Source of the DNA: JAZDLC01 sp043802345
Lineage (GTDB): Bacteria > Planctomycetota > B15-G4 > JADJEK01
Reading direction: 5' to 3'
Assembly (NCBI GenBank): GCA_043802345.1
Contig: JAZDLC010000052.1
Location: forward strand, 1 to 8,432
DNA length: 8,432 nucleotides
The notes under the pieces were generated by a model. It made no database searches. It had not been told where the DNA came from and was given only the letters and a program-made list of their open reading frames with translations. The translations under genes were made by a program, and so were the position numbers. Of the stretch, positions 6,114 through 8,432 are shown in pieces (the stretch's first letter is position 1; each line of letters opens with the position of its first letter).

Positions 6114-7739
6114 TCACAGGATAAAATCTGTCGAGAGGAAGGCCGACATGCGCTCCCGGGTGATGGTCGAGATCAGTTTCTTGTTCAGTTCCGTCTCCTT
6201 GGCCGCCACCAGGGTGCGGATCGCGAAGACCCGCAAGGCATCGCTGACCGACAGCGTTCCCTCCGCCGAGTCCTTGCGTCCCGTGAAAGGAAAAGTGTCG
6301 GGACCCCGCTGACACTGGCAGTTGAGGTTCACCCGGCACACCTGGTTTACAAGCGGGTCGATCATGGTGGCGATGATGGCCGGATCCTGGCCGAACACGC
6401 TCACCTGCTGACCGAAGTTCGATTGTGTCACGTATTCCAGGGGCTCCGCGTTGTTGGTGAACGGAACGATCGGCACCACCGGACCGAACTGTTCCTCCCG
6501 GTAGATGCGCATCGTGGCGTCCACCGGGGAAACCACCGTCGGTCCAACCAGCGTGGCGGTGGACTTTCCTCCTCCCTTGTTGATGACCCGCGCCCCCCTT
6601 TTGACCGCATCCGCAACCAGTTCACGCAAGTATCCGGGCTTCCCCTCCTCGGGCAACGGAGTGATCTTCACCCCCTCATCCCAGGGCATTCCCGTCTTCA
6701 GGGCATCAACGGCGGAGCAGAACTTTGCCGCGAATCCGTCCAGGATGTCCCGGTGTACAAAGAGAATCTTGAGGGCCGTGCAACGCTGTCCGTTGAACGA
6801 CAGACTGCCGAGGACGCACTCCTTGACGGCCGCCTCGACATCCGCATCCTTGAGAACGATCGCCGCGTTCTTGGCATCGAGCCCCAGCACGCATCGCAAC
6901 CGGTGTGGCCGAGGATGCTGGCTCTTGAGCAGGTCGGCCACCTTGCTGGAACCGATGAAGGCGAGAACGTCGACATCGCCGGAGGTCATCATCGGTCCGA
7001 TGATCTTGCGCCCCTCGCCGTAGACCGTGTTGACGACTCCCGGCGGGAAGGACTCGGCGAAGGGTTTCAGCAGGGGCCGGTGGAGCAGTACACCGAATTT
7101 CGGGGGTTTGAAGACCACCGTGTTTCCCATGATCAGGGCGGGAATGAGCGTGGTGAAGGTCTCGTTGAGCGGGTAGTTGAAGGGGCCCATGCAGAGAACA
7201 ACGCCCAGGGGAGCCCGGCGGATCTGTGCGATGATTCCCGCTTCGATCACCAGCCGCGATGAGGCCCGGTCGAGGTCCTTCAGGGCCGCAATCGTGTTCT
7301 GGACGTATTCCACGGTGCGGTCGAATTCCTTCTCCGAGTCTTTCAGGGACTTCCCGATCTCCCACATCAAGAGGTTGACGACCGCGGAACGCTCCTCCTT
7401 CATCAGCACGACGAATCGCTCGACACAACGGATTCGTTCCTCGACGGGCATGGTGGGCCACCGCCCCCTGCCGTCGGAGAAAGCGACCTTGGCGGCCTCG
7501 AGGGCTTGCCGCGATTCATTCTCCGTGAGCAGCGGATACCGGCCGATCAAGACCTGACTGAGAGCGTCATCCGCGCACAGGCACACCGGCGAGCGCACCT
7601 CCTGCATCGGTCCGGTCCAGGTCCGCAGTTCACCGCCGATGAGGTACTCCTTCTGCTCGAGCTCCCCCGGCAATCGAAACCGCGCGGGGATGTCAGCGGA
7701 GGCGGGAAACGCGAACCCGGGGGCGCGTGATGGAGTCAT
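6114..7739 (-). CDS. gapN: NADP-dependent non-phosphorylating glyceraldehyde-3-phosphate dehydrogenase (aldehyde dehydrogenase superfamily)
   Basis: This gene encodes 541 residues of the aldehyde dehydrogenase fold. The enzyme should oxidise glyceraldehyde 3-phosphate irreversibly to 3-phosphoglycerate with NADPH formation, bypassing the ATP-forming step of glycolysis. GPFNYP (185-190) supplies the oxyanion Asn N188, K211 lies in the cofactor site, and GSSK is at 263-266. FNGQRCTA holds the catalytic C320, and EEQFGP (415-420) the cofactor-binding E416. R319 beside the Cys and R478 in CQRGPDTFPF correspond to phosphate-binding arginines of GapN, which separates it from general aldehyde dehydrogenases. 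TPLPEEGKPGYLRELVADA (360-378) is also GapN-like. The usual ELGGK motif with the general-base Glu reads GLDAK (286-290), so that Glu is absent at its normal position. It is longer than bacterial or plant GapN (about 475-500 aa), mainly at the N-terminus. The ATG at 7739 has GAGGAG 7 nt upstream. It converges on uup with a 19-bp gap and follows the RND gene by 41 bp. A different phosphorylated aldehyde substrate is the alternative. Confidence 0.87.
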   Translation of the reverse strand: MTPSRAPGFAFPASADIPARFRLPGELEQKEYLIGGELRTWTGPMQEVRSPVCLCADDALSQVLIGRYPLLTENESRQALEAAKVAFSDGRGRWPTMPVEERIRCVERFVVLMKEERSAVVNLLMWEIGKSLKDSEKEFDRTVEYVQNTIAALKDLDRASSRLVIEAGIIAQIRRAPLGVVLCMGPFNYPLNETFTTLIPALIMGNTVVFKPPKFGVLLHRPLLKPFAESFPPGVVNTVYGEGRKIIGPMMTSGDVDVLAFIGSSKVADLLKSQHPRPHRLRCVLGLDAKNAAIVLKDADVEAAVKECVLGSLSFNGQRCTALKILFVHRDILDGFAAKFCSAVDALKTGMPWDEGVKITPLPEEGKPGYLRELVADAVKRGARVINKGGGKSTATLVGPTVVSPVDATMRIYREEQFGPVVPIVPFTNNAEPLEYVTQSNFGQQVSVFGQDPAIIATMIDPLVNQVCRVNLNCQCQRGPDTFPFTGRKDSAEGTLSVSDALRVFAIRTLVAAKETELNKKLISTITRERMSAFLSTDFIL

Positions 7740-7746
7740 GGGAGGT

Positions 7747-7752
7747 CTCCTC
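7747..7752 (-). promoter_or_regulatory. Ribosome binding site of gapN
   Basis: The minus strand reads GAGGAG, 7 nt before the ATG at 7739, and this decides the start against a frame that stays open up to 8270. The site could form a 4-bp triloop hairpin with CCTC just downstream (7752-7749 with 7745-7742). Confidence 0.8.
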
Positions 7753-7780
7753 TTCTGAATGGGCAGGTTCGGGCGGGCAC

Positions 7781-8432
7781 TCAGCGCTTCCCGACCATGA
7801 GGGAAAACAGTGTCGGCACGACCAGCAGCGTGAAGATCGTGCTGACCAGCAGGCCGCCCACGACCACGCTGCCGAGGCCCCGATAGAGCTCGCTGCCGGC
7901 GCCGGGGAACAGCACGAGCGGGAGCATGCCGCCCACCGAGGTGGTGGTCGACATGAAGATCGGGCGCACGCGGATCCTCACCGATTCCAGGATCGCTTTC
8001 TGGGACTCCCAGCCCGAGCGCATGAATTGCAGCGCCTGGTGCACGATCAGGATGGCGTTGTTGACCACCGTCCCGATCAGGATCACGAAGCCGAGCATGG
8101 TCAGGACATCCAGTTGATGCCCGGTGGCCTGGTGCACCCAGTTCAAACCGAGCACGCCTCCCACAGCCGCCAGCGGCACGCTGAAGAGGATCACCAATGG
8201 ATAGCCGAAGTGTTCGAACAGGGCCGCCAGCAGGAGATAGGTGATCAGCAGCGCCAGCAGGAAGTTCCACTTCAGCGCGTCGCGGGTGGCGACGAGCTTG
8301 TCGGCGGTCCCGGCCAACCGCACCGAGACGTCTCCCGGGATGGCTCCTGACGCGCGCAGCGGAGGGATGATGTCGGTCTCGAGCCGCTCCATGGCGCGCG
8401 ACAGTTCCATCCCTTCGGGAGGCGTCAGCACC
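7781..8432 (-). CDS. Efflux RND transporter permease, C-terminal part (5' end outside the window)
   Basis: About 217 residues are visible and the frame is open to the window edge. The first visible GTG has no reason to be a start, since full RND permeases run to about 1000 residues. The visible part begins at the end of the second periplasmic domain (LTPPEGMELSRAMERLE), followed by five membrane helices. Counting from the GTG at 8431, they lie near residues 55-74, 79-98, 108-131, 157-178 and 184-211, which corresponds to TM8-TM12 of RND pumps. GTVVNNAILIV in TM10 and RVRPIFMSTTTSVGGMLPL in TM11 are RND signatures. The protein sits in the inner membrane and exports substrates using the proton gradient, with a periplasmic adaptor and outer-membrane channel whose genes are not in view. 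At the position of AcrB K940 this protein has Asn, as in many HAE-type relatives. Substrate is not predictable. gapN starts 41 bp downstream with no obvious promoter between. Confidence 0.9.
   Translation of the reverse strand, partial: VLTPPEGMELSRAMERLETDIIPPLRASGAIPGDVSVRLAGTADKLVATRDALKWNFLLALLITYLLLAALFEHFGYPLVILFSVPLAAVGGVLGLNWVHQATGHQLDVLTMLGFVILIGTVVNNAILIVHQALQFMRSGWESQKAILESVRIRVRPIFMSTTTSVGGMLPLVLFPGAGSELYRGLGSVVVGGLLVSTIFTLLVVPTLFSLMVGKR

Noticed and set aside
7740..8270. 177-residue upstream extension of the gapN frame
   Set aside because: It overlaps the RND permease coding sequence in another frame and lacks domain content; the ATG at 7739 has a good ribosome binding site.
1..8432. 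Mobile element, CRISPR array, phage, toxin-antitoxin or defence system
   Set aside because: No transposase, integrase, spaced direct repeats, terminal inverted repeats or nuclease motifs were seen; the recognisable genes are metabolic, translational or transport genes.

Overview
The window is high-GC DNA with strong third-position G/C bias, which produces long antisense shadow reading frames. It appears to come from a Gram-negative bacterium, because it carries an RND-type efflux pump permease. The protein styles (a fused dehydrogenase/hydratase followed by a thiolase, a long GapN, Uup) resemble those of Myxococcota, Acidobacteriota or related environmental lineages. That placement is an impression from motifs and composition, not a computed assignment.

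Layout. Positions 2-400 (+) hold the 3' end of a gene of unknown function that begins before the window. It converges on a two-gene minus-strand unit. That unit is a multifunctional 3-hydroxyacyl-CoA dehydrogenase/enoyl-CoA hydratase (3765 to 1798) followed by a thiolase (1785 to 505). A GC-rich hairpin (450-484) and an 11-C tract lie between the converging genes. A 442-bp intergenic region (3766-4207) separates the beta-oxidation unit from the divergent uup gene (4208-6094, +). Uup is an ABC-F ATPase with the Uup-specific C-terminal region. uup converges, with a 19-bp gap, on gapN (7739 to 6114, -), a non-phosphorylating glyceraldehyde-3-phosphate dehydrogenase of the aldehyde dehydrogenase superfamily. 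gapN lies 41 bp downstream of the 3' end of an RND permease gene (minus strand, 8432 to 7781, truncated by the window edge).

How the genes work together. The fused protein and the thiolase catalyse the last three steps of a beta-oxidation turn: hydration, NAD-dependent oxidation and thiolytic cleavage. They are translationally linked, since the thiolase ribosome binding site overlaps the stop codon of the upstream gene. The same set could run in reverse for C4 chemistry. No acyl-CoA dehydrogenase, ligase or regulator is in the window. GapN (NADPH supply from lower glycolysis) and the RND permease share a strand and may share a transcript, but no functional link is evident. Uup is a housekeeping translation/DNA-stability ATPase.

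I found no mobile element, CRISPR array, tRNA, rRNA or recognisable defence system. The most notable points are sequence-level departures from family norms: the ELGGK glutamate position in GapN, LSAG in the first ABC site of Uup, and Asn to Asp in the dehydrogenase domain. A long imperfect hairpin upstream of uup is also notable.
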